From Aureococcus anophagefferens (taxonomy: Eukaryota > Sar > Pelagophyceae > Pelagomonadales > Pelagomonadaceae), in contig NW_008705569.1 of NCBI RefSeq assembly GCF_000186865.1, forward strand, positions 1,250,054 to 1,314,053: a stretch of DNA of 64,000 bases. Direction: 5' to 3'. Below are positions 16,433 through 26,143 of this stretch, piece after piece (the stretch's first letter is position 1; each line of letters begins with the position of its first letter). Under the pieces are notes generated by a model. It was not told the origin of the DNA. It worked only from the letters and a program-made list of their open reading frames with translations, and searched no databases. Position numbers and translations under genes: made by a program.

Positions 16433-18616
16433 ATGATGGCCCGATCAAGTTCTGAGATGCTCGCGCTTGCGCTCCTCGCGTACGCGGCCTTCGCGCTGCC
16501 CGGCTGCTACGAGGACGCGGCCGACGCGCGGCTCCTCGCGCACACGGTCTGCGACAAGACCGGCGGCTGCACGGCGCTCACTCTCGAATACTGCGCCGCG
16601 GCCTGCCGAGCGTTAAAGTATGGCATTGCCGGCGTCGAGGCGGGCCACGCCTGCTTCTGCGACCACGCCGTCCCCGCCGGTGCGACGTCGACGCCCGACG
16701 CCGAGTGCAACGCGACCTGCTCGGGCACGACGAGCCCGGGACAAACGAAGGAGCGCTGCGGCGGCGACTTAAGGCTCTGGGCCTACGACGCCACGACGAC
16801 GCCGCTCCCGGCCCCGCCCGTCCCGCCGTCGGCCTTCCCGGACGCGCGCGACGTCACGCAAGCGCAGGTCGTCTTCGAGGCCGGCTACGTCGACCAGACC
16901 TACTGCGCGTCCGACTACCCCTCGGCCTGGACGTGCGTCCTGACGGCGTCGCTCGGCGGGGAGGGCAGCAGCGGCGAGCAGTGCTACGCGACGTCGACCT
17001 CGGATAACGGCGCGACGTGGTCCAACGTGACGACCATCGAGGCGGGCATCGCGTCGGGCGGCTACCCGAACGCCTACGCGACCGTCGTCGCGGAGGAGAC
17101 CTCGGGCCGCGTCCACGCCATCTACAACGTCAACTCGGAGAATAAGACGGCGCCCGGGCGCAACGACTTGATGGGCGGCTTCTTCCGCCGCTATTCGGAT
17201 GACGACGGCGCGACCTGGTCCGACCAGCGCTACGCGGTGCCTACGCGGGCCACGGCCGTCGACCGGGAGAACACGTTCAAAGGCGACACGCAGATGCTCT
17301 GGACCGTGGACCAGATGAAGACGGGGCCCTTCGGCGTCGGCTTCGCGTTCACGAAGATCGGGGGCTACGTCGAGAATCCGCCGGAGGAGGTCTTCGTCAT
17401 GTTCTCGCCGAATCTGCTGACGGAGCCGGACCAGGACGAGGTGACGTGGGAGATGGTGCCGAGCGGGGACCACGGCATCGTCCCGCCGCCCCAGTTCGAC
17501 AACAAGACCACGGTCATCGAGGAGCCGAAGTTGCTCCCGCTCGCGAACGGGACCGGGTTCACGATTTTAACGCGGAGCAACCGGGGCCTCCTCTTCGAGG
17601 CGACGACGCGCGACGATACCGGGCGAAGCGGCTGGCGGCCGACGACTTTGGCGAGGTACGCCGACCCCCTGGACCCGTCGAAGCCCCTCGGCGACTTCGG
17701 CGCCTTCGTCACCTCGGTCAAGAGCTCGAGGGCCCCCTTCACGGCGAAGCGCATCCCGGGCACGGACCGCTTCCTCTTGCTCTTCTACAACTCGCACGTC
17801 GACGGCGTGCGCAACCCCTACTGGCTCTCCGCGGGCCGCGAGGCGCCGGACGGGTCTTTGCTGTGGTCCCAGCCCGAGGTCGCCATCTTCGACCGCTCCT
17901 ACCCGACGACGGGCACGGCGGCCGGCGGCTACCCCGACTTCCTCTTCGCCGACGGCGCCGTCAAGGTCGCGCTGGCGCAGAAAGGCATGCCGACGCACGT
18001 GTCGACGTTCTTCCTCGTCGACCTCGACCCGGCGCTGGTCGCGGGGTTGCTCGCGCAGGAGTCCGCGGCGGGCGAGCCGGACGCGGATCGCCTCGTGGTG
18101 AACGGCACGTCGGGCTCGTTCCCGGCCGTCGCGTGGCCCGACCTCCGAAACGTGTCCGAGCCGCGCCAGGGCTTCGCGCTGTCCTTCAAGGTCGCCGGCC
18201 ACAACGCGTCGAAGGAGGGGGAACTGCTTCTGTCGGACGCCGCCGTGCAGCTCGTCGTCGGGACGAACGGCGCGCCGCGGCTCCTCGTGAAGGGCGCCGG
18301 CGGCGCGGCTTTGGATTTTACGGCCGACCGGGCGTGCGCCGCGAAGCTTTCAAAGCCGGGGCCCCACGCGTTCACGGTCGTCGCCGACGCGGGCCCGCGC
18401 CTCGCCTTCGTCGTCGTCGACGGCGCGCTCTGCGACGGCGGCGGCGTCGTCGGCAAGGGCTGGACCTGGCTCCCGGCGACGCTCGCGGCCGTGGTCCCGG
18501 GCGGGACCGTGACCGTCGGCGCGACCTACGCCGGCACGATCCTCGAGGCGCGCGCCTACGCGCGGGCCCTCGCGACGTCCGAGGTGGTCGGTCAGCACCG
18601 GGGCTGGCTGCTTTAA
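16433..18616 (+). CDS. Secreted WSC-domain sialidase-like protein
   Basis: 727 residues from ATG 16433. A signal peptide (SEMLALALLAYAAFALPG) is followed by a Cys-rich WSC domain at about residues 24-120 (GCYEDA, EYCAAACR, YGIAGVEAGHACFC, CSGTTSPGQTKERCGG), a fold that binds carbohydrate. The central part is a beta-propeller of the sialidase type with Asp-box motifs TSDNGATWSN and SDDDGATWSD and a tract RRYSDDDGATW. The C-terminal 170 residues are beta-rich and may be a LamG/concanavalin-like module (ALSFKVAGHNASKEGELLLS). Many Asn-x-Ser/Thr sites fit secretion. Substrate cannot be read from the sequence. Confidence 0.7.
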   Translation: MMARSSSEMLALALLAYAAFALPGCYEDAADARLLAHTVCDKTGGCTALTLEYCAAACRALKYGIAGVEAGHACFCDHAVPAGATSTPDAECNATCSGTTSPGQTKERCGGDLRLWAYDATTTPLPAPPVPPSAFPDARDVTQAQVVFEAGYVDQTYCASDYPSAWTCVLTASLGGEGSSGEQCYATSTSDNGATWSNVTTIEAGIASGGYPNAYATVVAEETSGRVHAIYNVNSENKTAPGRNDLMGGFFRRYSDDDGATWSDQRYAVPTRATAVDRENTFKGDTQMLWTVDQMKTGPFGVGFAFTKIGGYVENPPEEVFVMFSPNLLTEPDQDEVTWEMVPSGDHGIVPPPQFDNKTTVIEEPKLLPLANGTGFTILTRSNRGLLFEATTRDDTGRSGWRPTTLARYADPLDPSKPLGDFGAFVTSVKSSRAPFTAKRIPGTDRFLLLFYNSHVDGVRNPYWLSAGREAPDGSLLWSQPEVAIFDRSYPTTGTAAGGYPDFLFADGAVKVALAQKGMPTHVSTFFLVDLDPALVAGLLAQESAAGEPDADRLVVNGTSGSFPAVAWPDLRNVSEPRQGFALSFKVAGHNASKEGELLLSDAAVQLVVGTNGAPRLLVKGAGGAALDFTADRACAAKLSKPGPHAFTVVADAGPRLAFVVVDGALCDGGGVVGKGWTWLPATLAAVVPGGTVTVGATYAGTILEARAYARALATSEVVGQHRGWLL

Positions 18617-18675
18617 GGGTATCTTTCGCAAGTTGAAGGTCTGTTTGAAGCCTCATTGCCTTTCTCTCTCGAGGC

Positions 18676-19809
18676 ATGGGCTCGAAAATCTCAGAGATGT
18701 CACGACTGCTGCTCGTGTGCTGGCTGGCGACGGCGCATGGCCTCTTGCAGCCACGCACATATGGTCTCCAGCAACAGCTCGGAAGATCCGCGCCACTCCG
18801 CGCCGCGGCCGACGACCGGTCGGAGACGGTGAAGCGGCTCAACGACCTCTTCTACAGCGGCGGCGACGACGCGGCGGACGGCGGCGAGCTCGCGGACCTG
18901 CCGCTCTGGCGCGTGCAGTGGAACGCGCTTCCCGGCGAGCGCCAGGTCTACAACGTCCACGTGCCCCACTACACGTCCATGTTCGAGCGTTTGGTGCGGC
19001 GGCCGCGGCCCTGGTTCTTCGGGCATTTTTACCTGCCCGGCGGGTCGGAGAACTTACGAAATCCCGAGTACGTGCTCCCGGACGGAAAGTACGCGGAACG
19101 CCTGGGCGCGTGCATGGAGGTGCTGGCCGTCGCGCGCCAGGGCGACGGCCGGCTCCTCGTCGTCTCGCAGTGCGTCGGGCGGCTGCGCGTCGAAAGCGTG
19201 ACCCAGAGCGTGCCCCACTTCCGCGCGGACTGCGCCTGGGTCCTCGACGGCGACGTGCCCGGCGGCGAGGACGAGGCGCAGCGGTGGCGGCCCTTCGAGT
19301 ACGGCGTCGGCGGCGTGCGCCTCTCCGGGGGCACCGCGGCCGTCGCGGACCTCGCGCCGCTCGACGCGAACCTGAGGCCTCCGGAGGACGCGGACCTCGA
19401 CGCCTCCTCGACGGCCCTCGAGCGGCGCGTGTGGGCGCTCGTCGCCGACAACTGCGCCGTCCTCGCGCGGTGTCTGGAGGCCGACGGCGCGAGCCTGGAG
19501 CGGTCCGCGGTGCAGCTGCCGACGAATCTGCTGGCGCTGGCGCCGCCGGACCTGGAGGCGGCCGCGCGCGCGCTCGTCGACGAGCGGTCCGTCGCCGCGG
19601 AGGCGTCGTGGCCGGGCCACCGCCGGCGCCAGCGCCTCGCGTTCGCCGTCGCCGCGGCGCTCGGCAACCTCGTCGACCCGGCGCTCGGCCGCCAGGAGCT
19701 CCTCGCCGTAGAGACGGCCCAGGCGCGCCTCGAGCTCGTCGAGCGCAAGCTCGAGGAGCGCCTCGCGCAGCTCTCGCTCATCCTCGAGGCGAAGGAGAAG
19801 GGGCTGTAA
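18676..19809 (+). CDS. LON substrate-binding-domain protein, probably plastid-targeted
   Basis: 377 residues. ATG 18676 or 18697 (MSRLLLVCWLATAHGLLQPR) gives a signal peptide followed by an Arg-rich transit-like stretch, the usual bipartite plastid leader of algae with secondary plastids. The body starts LPLWRVQWNALPGERQVYNV and PHYTSMFERLV, resembling the first strands of the Lon N-terminal substrate-binding domain. A helical C-terminus with ARLELVERKLEERLAQL follows. No AAA or protease domain is present, so it is a LON-domain-only protein. Function is unknown. Confidence 0.55.
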   Translation: MGSKISEMSRLLLVCWLATAHGLLQPRTYGLQQQLGRSAPLRAAADDRSETVKRLNDLFYSGGDDAADGGELADLPLWRVQWNALPGERQVYNVHVPHYTSMFERLVRRPRPWFFGHFYLPGGSENLRNPEYVLPDGKYAERLGACMEVLAVARQGDGRLLVVSQCVGRLRVESVTQSVPHFRADCAWVLDGDVPGGEDEAQRWRPFEYGVGGVRLSGGTAAVADLAPLDANLRPPEDADLDASSTALERRVWALVADNCAVLARCLEADGASLERSAVQLPTNLLALAPPDLEAAARALVDERSVAAEASWPGHRRRQRLAFAVAAALGNLVDPALGRQELLAVETAQARLELVERKLEERLAQLSLILEAKEKGL

Positions 19810-19842
19810 TGTTCGCGCGCGGCAACACCGTTACCCACCCCC

Positions 19843-20547
19843 CTACTCGTCGCCCTCCGGCGGCGGCTCCGAGTCCGCGCCGTTGGTCGTCGCCGCCTCG
19901 TCGTCGTCGTCGCCCTCCTCCTCCTTGCCCATGTTGAGGAAGTCGGGGACCTCCGTCTGCTTGAGGCCCTCCTTCGCGCGGCCGTGCTTCGCCCAGTGCG
20001 TCAGGTACTCCTCCGTCGTCTCCGTGTCCCCCAGCGTCGTGTCGACGACCTCGCCGTCCTTGATGTAGAAGTAGGTCGGGCGGTACTGGCAGTCGTACTT
20101 GTCCAAGATGAACTCCGTGAACGACGAGTCGAGGTCGACCTTGCAGAGGTGCGCGACGGTGTCCTCTTCGTGGGCGAGCGCGTCGAACCAGGGGATGGCG
20201 AAGTAGAGGTCCCAGGCCGTCGTCGCGGCCATGATGACGACGCCGTCCTTGGACTTTTTCATCATCTTGTCGTGATCCCGGCGCCGCTTGATCTGGAAGC
20301 AGGGCTTCGCCGGCGGCTCCTCGGCGGCGATGGCGCCGTCCGGCGGCGGGTCGTGGCCCAAAGTCACGAAGTCGTCGTTCGGCCGCTTGTAGAACTGGGG
20401 GAAGCCGCCGTCGCCGCTGCCCAGGGACTGCATGCCCTTGTAAGGGCTCGCGTTGGGGTCCGGCGCCTCGTCCTTGGGGTCGCGGTCGTCGACCGGCGGC
20501 GGCGGCATGGCGTCGCTGAAGGAGTTGCCGCGCTGGTACGCGGCCAT
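19843..20547 (-). CDS. Thioredoxin-fold protein without active-site cysteines
   Basis: 234 residues from ATG 20547; an in-frame ATG at 20631 would add 28 residues. After a Pro/Asp-rich N-terminus, residues 95-185 read as a thioredoxin-like fold: VVIMAATTAWDLYFAIPWF, then HLCKVDLDSSF, YRPTYFYIKDGEVVDTTLGD. The Cys-x-x-Cys site is replaced by Thr-Ala-Trp-Asp, so redox activity is unlikely. The tail is acidic. A phosducin-like or scaffold role is possible. Its stop lies 33 bp from the convergent LON-domain gene stop. Confidence 0.5.
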   Translation of the reverse strand: MAAYQRGNSFSDAMPPPPVDDRDPKDEAPDPNASPYKGMQSLGSGDGGFPQFYKRPNDDFVTLGHDPPPDGAIAAEEPPAKPCFQIKRRRDHDKMMKKSKDGVVIMAATTAWDLYFAIPWFDALAHEEDTVAHLCKVDLDSSFTEFILDKYDCQYRPTYFYIKDGEVVDTTLGDTETTEEYLTHWAKHGRAKEGLKQTEVPDFLNMGKEEEGDDDDEAATTNGADSEPPPEGDE

Positions 20548-20788
20548 GGTCCCAGCGGTGCTCGACGGCGCGGCAGAAGACGCCGGCGTCGATGGCTGCG
20601 GACACCGAGGGGCAGCTAAGTTCACCTTCAATGTTGAATGAGATGCAAACCATTGGCGAGGGAAGCGGCGCCGCTAGCACCCACCCGTGTCGACGGCGTT
20701 CGCAAAGTCAAGTGCGGTTCTCAGGCCGTCGCGCGCGTCCACGAGAAGGTCGCGCCGCCTCCGTCTCACAGCCACGCCCGTGACCACC

Positions 20789-22447
20789 ATGACGTCCGCG
20801 CTCCTCGTCGCGCTCGCGGCGACGGCGACGGCCTTCGCCCCGACGGCGACGCCGGCGAGCCGCTTCGGCGCGCGCACGGTCAAGGCCGCGACGCTGGCCT
20901 CGGCGGAGCGCCTCAACTACTACAACTCCCTGAGCCAGGCCGAGAAGCTCGACCAGCTCGCGCGGTGCCGCTTCATGGACCGGAGCGAGTTCGACGACGG
21001 CATCGAGGCCATCGCCGGCAAGAAGTGCGTCGTCGTCGGCTGCGGCGCGCAGGGCCTCAACCAGGGCCTGAACATGCGCGACTCCGGCTGCGACGTGTCC
21101 TACGCGTTGCGCGCCGAGTCCATCGCCGAGAAGCGCGCGTCCTTCGTGAACGCGCAGAGCAACGGCTTCGAGGTCGGTACGTACGAGGACCTCATCCCCT
21201 CCGCGGACATCGTGCTCAACCTCACGCCCGACAAGCAGCACACGCAGGTCGTCAGCGCCATCATGCCCCTCATGAAGCAGGGCGCGACGCTCTGCTACAG
21301 CCACGGCTTCAACATCGTCGAGGAGGGCATGCAGGTCCGCGACGACCTCACGGTCATCATGGTCGCGCCGAAATGCCCCGGCACGGAGGTCCGCGAGGAG
21401 TACAAGCGCGGCTTCGGCGTGCCGACGCTCATCGCCGTGCACCCGCCCAACGACCCCCAAGGTTTGGGCATGGCCCAGGCCAAGGCCTACGCGGTCGCGA
21501 CGGGCGGCGACCGCGCGGGCGTGTTGGAATCTTCCTTCTGCGCGGAGGTCAAGAGCGACTTGATGGGCGAGCAGACCATCCTCTGCGGCATGCTCCAGAC
21601 GGGCGCCGTGCTCAACTTCGAGAAGATGGTCGAGAAGGGCGTCGACCCGGGCTACGCGTCCAAGCTCATCCAGTACGGCTGGGAGACGATCACCGAGGCT
21701 TTGAAGCACGGCGGCATCACGGGCATGATGGACCGCCTCGACAACCCGTCCAAGGTCAAGGCCTACGAGCTCGCCGACGAGCTCAAGGAGATCATGCGCC
21801 CCCTCTACCAGAAGCACCAGAACGACATCATCACGGGCGCGTTCTCGTCCGGCATGATGGCCGACTGGGACAACGGCGACGCGAACCTCTTGAAGTGGCG
21901 CGCGGAGACGGCGGAGACGGGCTTCGAGAAGACGCCCGCCGGGCCCATGGAGATCCCCGAGCAGGAGTACTTCGACAACGCCGTCTTGATGGTCGCCGAG
22001 GTCAAGGCGGGCGTCGAGCTCGCGTTCGAGGCGATGACCGCCGTCGGCATCAAGGCCGAGTCCGCGTACTACGAGTCGCTCCACGAGACGCCGCTCATCG
22101 CCAACACCATCGCGCGCAAGAAGCTCTTCGAGATGAATTCCGTCATCTCCGACACGGCGGAGTACGGCTGCTACCTCTACGACCAGGCCTGCAAGCCCCT
22201 CCTCAAGGACTTCTACGCGAAGATCGACACGGACGTCATCGGCACCAAGTTCAACACGGGCTCGAACCAGGTCGACAACCAGCAGCTCAACGCCATCAAC
22301 GCCGCCATCCGGAACCACCCCGTCGAGGTCATCGGCCGCGAGCTCCGCGGCTACATGTCCGACATGGAGGCCATCGCGTCCGACGACGCGTCCGTCGCCG
22401 CGCGCGCCGCGGGCCTCGAGTGGACCGGCGGCTCGAACCAGGACTAG
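20789..22447 (+). CDS. ilvC: Ketol-acid reductoisomerase, plastid (branched-chain amino acid synthesis)
   Basis: 552 residues from ATG 20789. The leader [20 protein letters not shown] carries the AFAP motif that marks plastid import in stramenopiles. The NADPH-binding site is [15 protein letters not shown]. The catalytic domain shows [40 protein letters not shown] and a duplicated C-terminal knotted domain ([20 protein letters not shown]), as in the long class II enzyme of plants and enterobacteria. It converts acetolactate to dihydroxy-isovalerate using NADPH and Mg2+, the second step to valine, leucine and isoleucine. Single exon with strongly biased codons, suggesting high expression. Confidence 0.95.
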   Translation: MTSALLVALAATATAFAPTATPASRFGARTVKAATLASAERLNYYNSLSQAEKLDQLARCRFMDRSEFDDGIEAIAGKKCVVVGCGAQGLNQGLNMRDSGCDVSYALRAESIAEKRASFVNAQSNGFEVGTYEDLIPSADIVLNLTPDKQHTQVVSAIMPLMKQGATLCYSHGFNIVEEGMQVRDDLTVIMVAPKCPGTEVREEYKRGFGVPTLIAVHPPNDPQGLGMAQAKAYAVATGGDRAGVLESSFCAEVKSDLMGEQTILCGMLQTGAVLNFEKMVEKGVDPGYASKLIQYGWETITEALKHGGITGMMDRLDNPSKVKAYELADELKEIMRPLYQKHQNDIITGAFSSGMMADWDNGDANLLKWRAETAETGFEKTPAGPMEIPEQEYFDNAVLMVAEVKAGVELAFEAMTAVGIKAESAYYESLHETPLIANTIARKKLFEMNSVISDTAEYGCYLYDQACKPLLKDFYAKIDTDVIGTKFNTGSNQVDNQQLNAINAAIRNHPVEVIGRELRGYMSDMEAIASDDASVAARAAGLEWTGGSNQD

Positions 22448-22573
22448 GCCGCGCGCACCGCGCGCCGGCCCTCCTCCCCGCAAGCACCGAAGGTCGGTCC
22501 CCCTAAGACGACGAAGCGCGAGTCGGCCGGCACCCATCTCGAAGCTACTTTCGAAGCTAAAAAAAAACGAAGT

Positions 22574-24492
22574 TTAAGCCACGATGAAGCGCGCGCAGAC
22601 GATCGTCTTGGCGCGCTCGTCCGGGTCCGGGTTGTTCGGCATGTACGGCCGCGGCTCGCTCGCGAACGTCTGCGTCCATGTGCCCGCGGCTTCGAGCTCG
22701 CGCGCCGCCTCCCGGCTCGCGTCGTCGCCGTGCCAGAGGTGGGCCCGGTGCGTGAAGACGACGACGCCGCCCGGCGACGTGATCCGGCACCACTCCGCGA
22801 AGAGCCGCCTGAAGTCGCGGACGTAGCTGAGGACGCCCACGCAGACGACGGCGTCAAAGATACTCCCTTCGAGCGGCAACGGGTCCTCGAGGTCCATGCG
22901 CCGCGTCGCCGTGTAGCCCCGGGCCGCGCAGCGGTCGAGGGACGCCTGGGAGATGTCGCCGCCGACGACGGCCGTCGCCGCCGCGAGCGCGGGCCGGAGC
23001 GCGTCGACCGCGAGCCCCGTCCCGCCTGGGCAGGACAAGAGAGATTCAACGTCGCTTCAACATGAGTGTTCCGCGCGCGCGCGTCACGAGAAAAACATCC
23101 ACGCGTCGAGACCGTTCCGAGAGATGATCGCTCGTCCAAAAATCAGCCGAAACGAGTGGAAAATGGCCGAGATCGGAGCCTTTGAAGTTGGGAATTTCGC
23201 TCTCTTGTCCTGCCCTGCGTCCCGCAGCCGCAGTCGAACAACCGCCCGACGCGCGGGTTCACCTCGGCGACGAGCGCCGCGCACATCTCCGGGGCGCAAT
23301 AGCCCCAGCTCCGCAGGGCCGCGTCGTAGGTCGCGGCCCATTTGTCGTAGAGCACCACGGCCCCCGCGGCGTCCTTGGGAATCTCCCCCAAATCCGGCAC
23401 GGCGACGCCGAAGGCGAAACACGAACCCTCCAGCGCGGCAGACCCGACGAGCGCCGACCGGAGCCGGTTCTTGCCGTAGCACAGATAGGGGAAATCGAAG
23501 CAGCCCTCCGTCGTCGCCTGGCACACGGCCCAGAGCCCCCAGTAGAAATCGTCGAGCACGACGAACAGCTCGACGTCGGCGAGGAGCGCGTCGACGGACC
23601 CGTAGGCGCTCGTCGGCCGCGCGGCGAGGTAGGCGCGCGCCCAGGCCTCCTTGGCCGCGCGGCCCGGCAGCCGCGCCGCGTCGGGGGCGCCGAGCGCGGT
23701 CTCCGGCTGGCCCGTGCCTCCCGCGTATTCGTTGAAGTGGTTCGCGATGTCGAAGGCCGCGTAGTTCACGCCGCCGTACTCGAGGTCGATGATGCGGACC
23801 TCGCCGGACGCCTCGTCGACCATGAGGTTGCCGCTGAGGAGGTCGTTGTGCGCGAAGACGAGCTCGGGCGCCCGCGCCTCGGCCTCGGCTCTGAGCCTCT
23901 CGACGCTCGCGGTGATGCGCGCCCCGTCGAAGACGTCGCCGTGGCGCCGGAACACGCCGGCGCAGCCCGCGTCCCGCGCGACGAGCGGCGCGAGCCCCGT
24001 CTTTGCGTCGAAGGCCGCCGCGAGCCAGCCGTCCAACGTCGCCCAGAGACCGCACGACCCGTGGTGCGTTTTCAGGTCCTCGGGCACCCGGAAGGCGTGG
24101 AGCGCCGCGAGCTTCGCCGCGATGGCGGCGGCGTGCGTCCCCATGTCGTCCAGGGCCAGCGTCGCGTGGCCCTCGAGGAACTCCTCGAGGCGCCCGTTGC
24201 CGAAGCTGCCGAGGAAGCCCGGTTTCGCCAGGTGCTCGCAGAGCGCCGCGAAGGTCCGCAGCTCGACGTCGCGGTCGATGAGGCCCTCGCCGCCGTAGCA
24301 GCGCACGAGCACGCTCCGGCCGCCGGACGACGCCTTGAAGAGCTGGTTCGTGATGCCGCCGGTGACGCTCTGGAGTTGGATGCCAGCGGTGGTCTCGAAG
24401 AAGCCGAGCTCGACGCAGACGGCCTTCACCTGGCGTTCGTCGGACGGGTCGACGACTGTGGTGGTGTGGGGCTTCGTGGCGAAGCTGGCCAT
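22574..24492 (-). CDS. Ethanolamine kinase-SAM methyltransferase fusion
   Basis: Two exons, 24492-23226 and 23025-22574, give 572 residues. The N-terminal two thirds is an ethanolamine/choline kinase: GGITNQLFKA (ATP loop), FAHNDLLSGNLM (Brenner motif), IIDLEYGGVNYAAFDIANHF and DDFYWGLWAVCQ. The C-terminal third is a class I methyltransferase: VLYDKWAATYDAALRSWGY, motif I LFDCGCGTGLAVDAL, then VVGGDISQASLDRC and DAVVCVGVLSYV. The family A introner falls inside motif I, and its removal with one duplication restores GCGTG exactly. Kinase plus methyltransferase suggests consecutive steps from ethanolamine towards methylated phospho-bases, but the methyl acceptor is not readable. The start MASFATKP is chosen as first ATG. 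Confidence 0.8.
23026..23217 (-). mobile_element. Introner family A, copy 2 (intron 23026-23225)
   Basis: A 192-bp element flanked by CGTCCCGC at 23018-23025 and 23218-23225 (GCGGGACG in gene sense). Gene-sense ends are CAGGGCAGGACAAG and CTTGTCCTGCCCAG. GC donor in the left duplication. It interrupts the SAM-binding motif I codons of the fusion gene. Confidence 0.93.
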
Positions 24493-24672
24493 CGTTTGCG
24501 TGTTGCCGGAGCGGCTGAACGAGGCCCGAGGAGCGACACGGAGCGGCCGGACCAGACCGACGGGAGAGCTGCCGCTTCTTAGCGACTGGTTTGCGCTGAG
24601 GCAAAGGTCGGCCACGCGTCGAGGTCATCGCGACGAGCAGCGTCGTCGCGCGCGCCGTCGCGAAGCGAAACC

Positions 24673-26073
24673 ATGCTGCGCCTCGCCGCGCTCGCCCTGG
24701 CCGTCGCGCGCACGTACTGCGCGCCCGACGCGGCCAAGGTCGCGGAGGTGGAGACGGCGATCGCGGCAACGCGGAGTAAACTGTTGGCCATCTACGGCGA
24801 GGGCGTCGAGGCCGCGCTGCTCCGCCAGGGCGTCGAGTTCCTCGACGACGAGCACGGCCGCGGCAAGGTCGTCGAGCGGCTGCTCCGCGCCTTCGCGCTC
24901 GGCGACAGCTTCGTCATCGCCGTCGGCGGCATGTCCGACGTCGCGGGCCACGGGAATCTCTTCGAGGAGTCGTACCCGAACGTCTGCAACGACGTGCTGC
25001 GCGACGTGTTCGGGACGGCGGGCATCAACTTCCACGTGCGGAACATGGCCATGGGCGGCGTGCCGTCGTTCCCGAACAGCGTGTGCATGGAGGACAACTT
25101 CGGCCGGGACGCGGACGTCGTCGTCTGGGACTTTCGCATGGTCGAGCGCGACGAGATCAAGGGCGAGCTCTACGTGCGGCAGGCGTTGATGCAGCCCCGC
25201 GCGCCCTTCGTGTGCTTCAAGCGCCACAACCCCTACCTGAAGAAGTTCCACTACGCGCACGCGGAGGGCGCCTTGCACGTGATCGACGAGATGAAGGCCT
25301 ACAACCAGCTGAACAAGGCCAAGTCGCCGGGCGTCGCCAACGACAAGTTCTGCGAGGGCGCCTGCGAGTGCCCGGGCCAGGTGCGATGGCACGCGGGCTG
25401 GAAGATGCAGCGGTTCCGCGGCGTCCACATGGCTTTGGCGTACCTCGACCTGTTCGAGACGGCCGTGGACCACTACAAGCAGCTGCTCGCCGCGGGGTCC
25501 GTGCCGCCGTCGGACCACGCGCGCTGGGCTTTGCAGCCCCGGGACCGCGAGGCCCTCCACGCGCCGCTGGTGAAGGAGTGCAAGGACCCGTTCTGCTCCG
25601 CGACGTTCAACTGCGCGATGACGTGGCAGCCCAAGGTCGGCCGGTCCCTCGTGGACCTCGTGGACCCCCAGCTCGGGCTCAACGGCTGGAAGATGCAGCA
25701 CCCGTCGCCGCGCGTCGCCGACATCACGAACCAGGGCCAGACGAAGTGCCACTACAAGGACGAGAAGCGGTCTTTGGTCGGCAACGCGAAGTCGCACTGG
25801 GTCTTCTTCAACGTGCCCAACGTCCAGGACGGCGGCCTGATCGGCTTCTGCGGCGACTTCCAGTCCCAGAAGTTCGACGAGTACGCGCTCATCGTCGTGA
25901 ACCAGGAGGAGGTCATGGACAAGCTGACGATCTGGCTCGAGTCGAAGACGTTGGGAATCGCGTCCGCGTGCTTCTCGACGACGCACAACGTCGTCGAGGG
26001 CGACAACGTCATCGGCTTCCGCGTCACGTCCGGCGACCTCCAGATCTCCCTGACGCACCTCATCTGGAACTGA
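24673..26073 (+). CDS. Secreted SGNH-hydrolase-like protein
   Basis: 466 residues from ATG 24673. A signal peptide (MLRLAALALAVARTYCAP) leads a helical segment, then VIAVGGMSDVAGHGNLFEES, which resembles block I of SGNH/GDSL-type proteins though Ser is in an unusual GMSD context. NMAMGGVPSFPNS, DADVVVWDFRM and a Cys-rich middle (FCEGACECPGQ) follow. The C-terminal 130 residues look like a separate beta-rich module. This type of secreted protein is seen in diatoms and other stramenopiles. Activity and substrate are unknown. It diverges from the kinase-methyltransferase gene, 180 bp between starts. Confidence 0.5.
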   Translation: MLRLAALALAVARTYCAPDAAKVAEVETAIAATRSKLLAIYGEGVEAALLRQGVEFLDDEHGRGKVVERLLRAFALGDSFVIAVGGMSDVAGHGNLFEESYPNVCNDVLRDVFGTAGINFHVRNMAMGGVPSFPNSVCMEDNFGRDADVVVWDFRMVERDEIKGELYVRQALMQPRAPFVCFKRHNPYLKKFHYAHAEGALHVIDEMKAYNQLNKAKSPGVANDKFCEGACECPGQVRWHAGWKMQRFRGVHMALAYLDLFETAVDHYKQLLAAGSVPPSDHARWALQPRDREALHAPLVKECKDPFCSATFNCAMTWQPKVGRSLVDLVDPQLGLNGWKMQHPSPRVADITNQGQTKCHYKDEKRSLVGNAKSHWVFFNVPNVQDGGLIGFCGDFQSQKFDEYALIVVNQEEVMDKLTIWLESKTLGIASACFSTTHNVVEGDNVIGFRVTSGDLQISLTHLIWN

Positions 26074-26143
26074 GGGGGGCGTTAATGCATATGCGCGTCT
26101 AGATTGGCACCAGGACTCGTTCGAGCCCTCAGGCTCCCAGAAC
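26074..26143. terminator. Short convergent 3' region with a small hairpin
   Basis: The 70 bp between two convergent stops contains GAGCCCTCAGGCTC, a GAGCC/GGCTC stem with a four-base loop. Whether it affects 3' end formation is unknown. Confidence 0.25.

Noticed and set aside
22444..23139. Open frame spanning an introner and the methyltransferase exon
   Set aside because: It begins inside the introner and reads the methyltransferase in a wrong frame. Similar introner-based starts occur at other copies.
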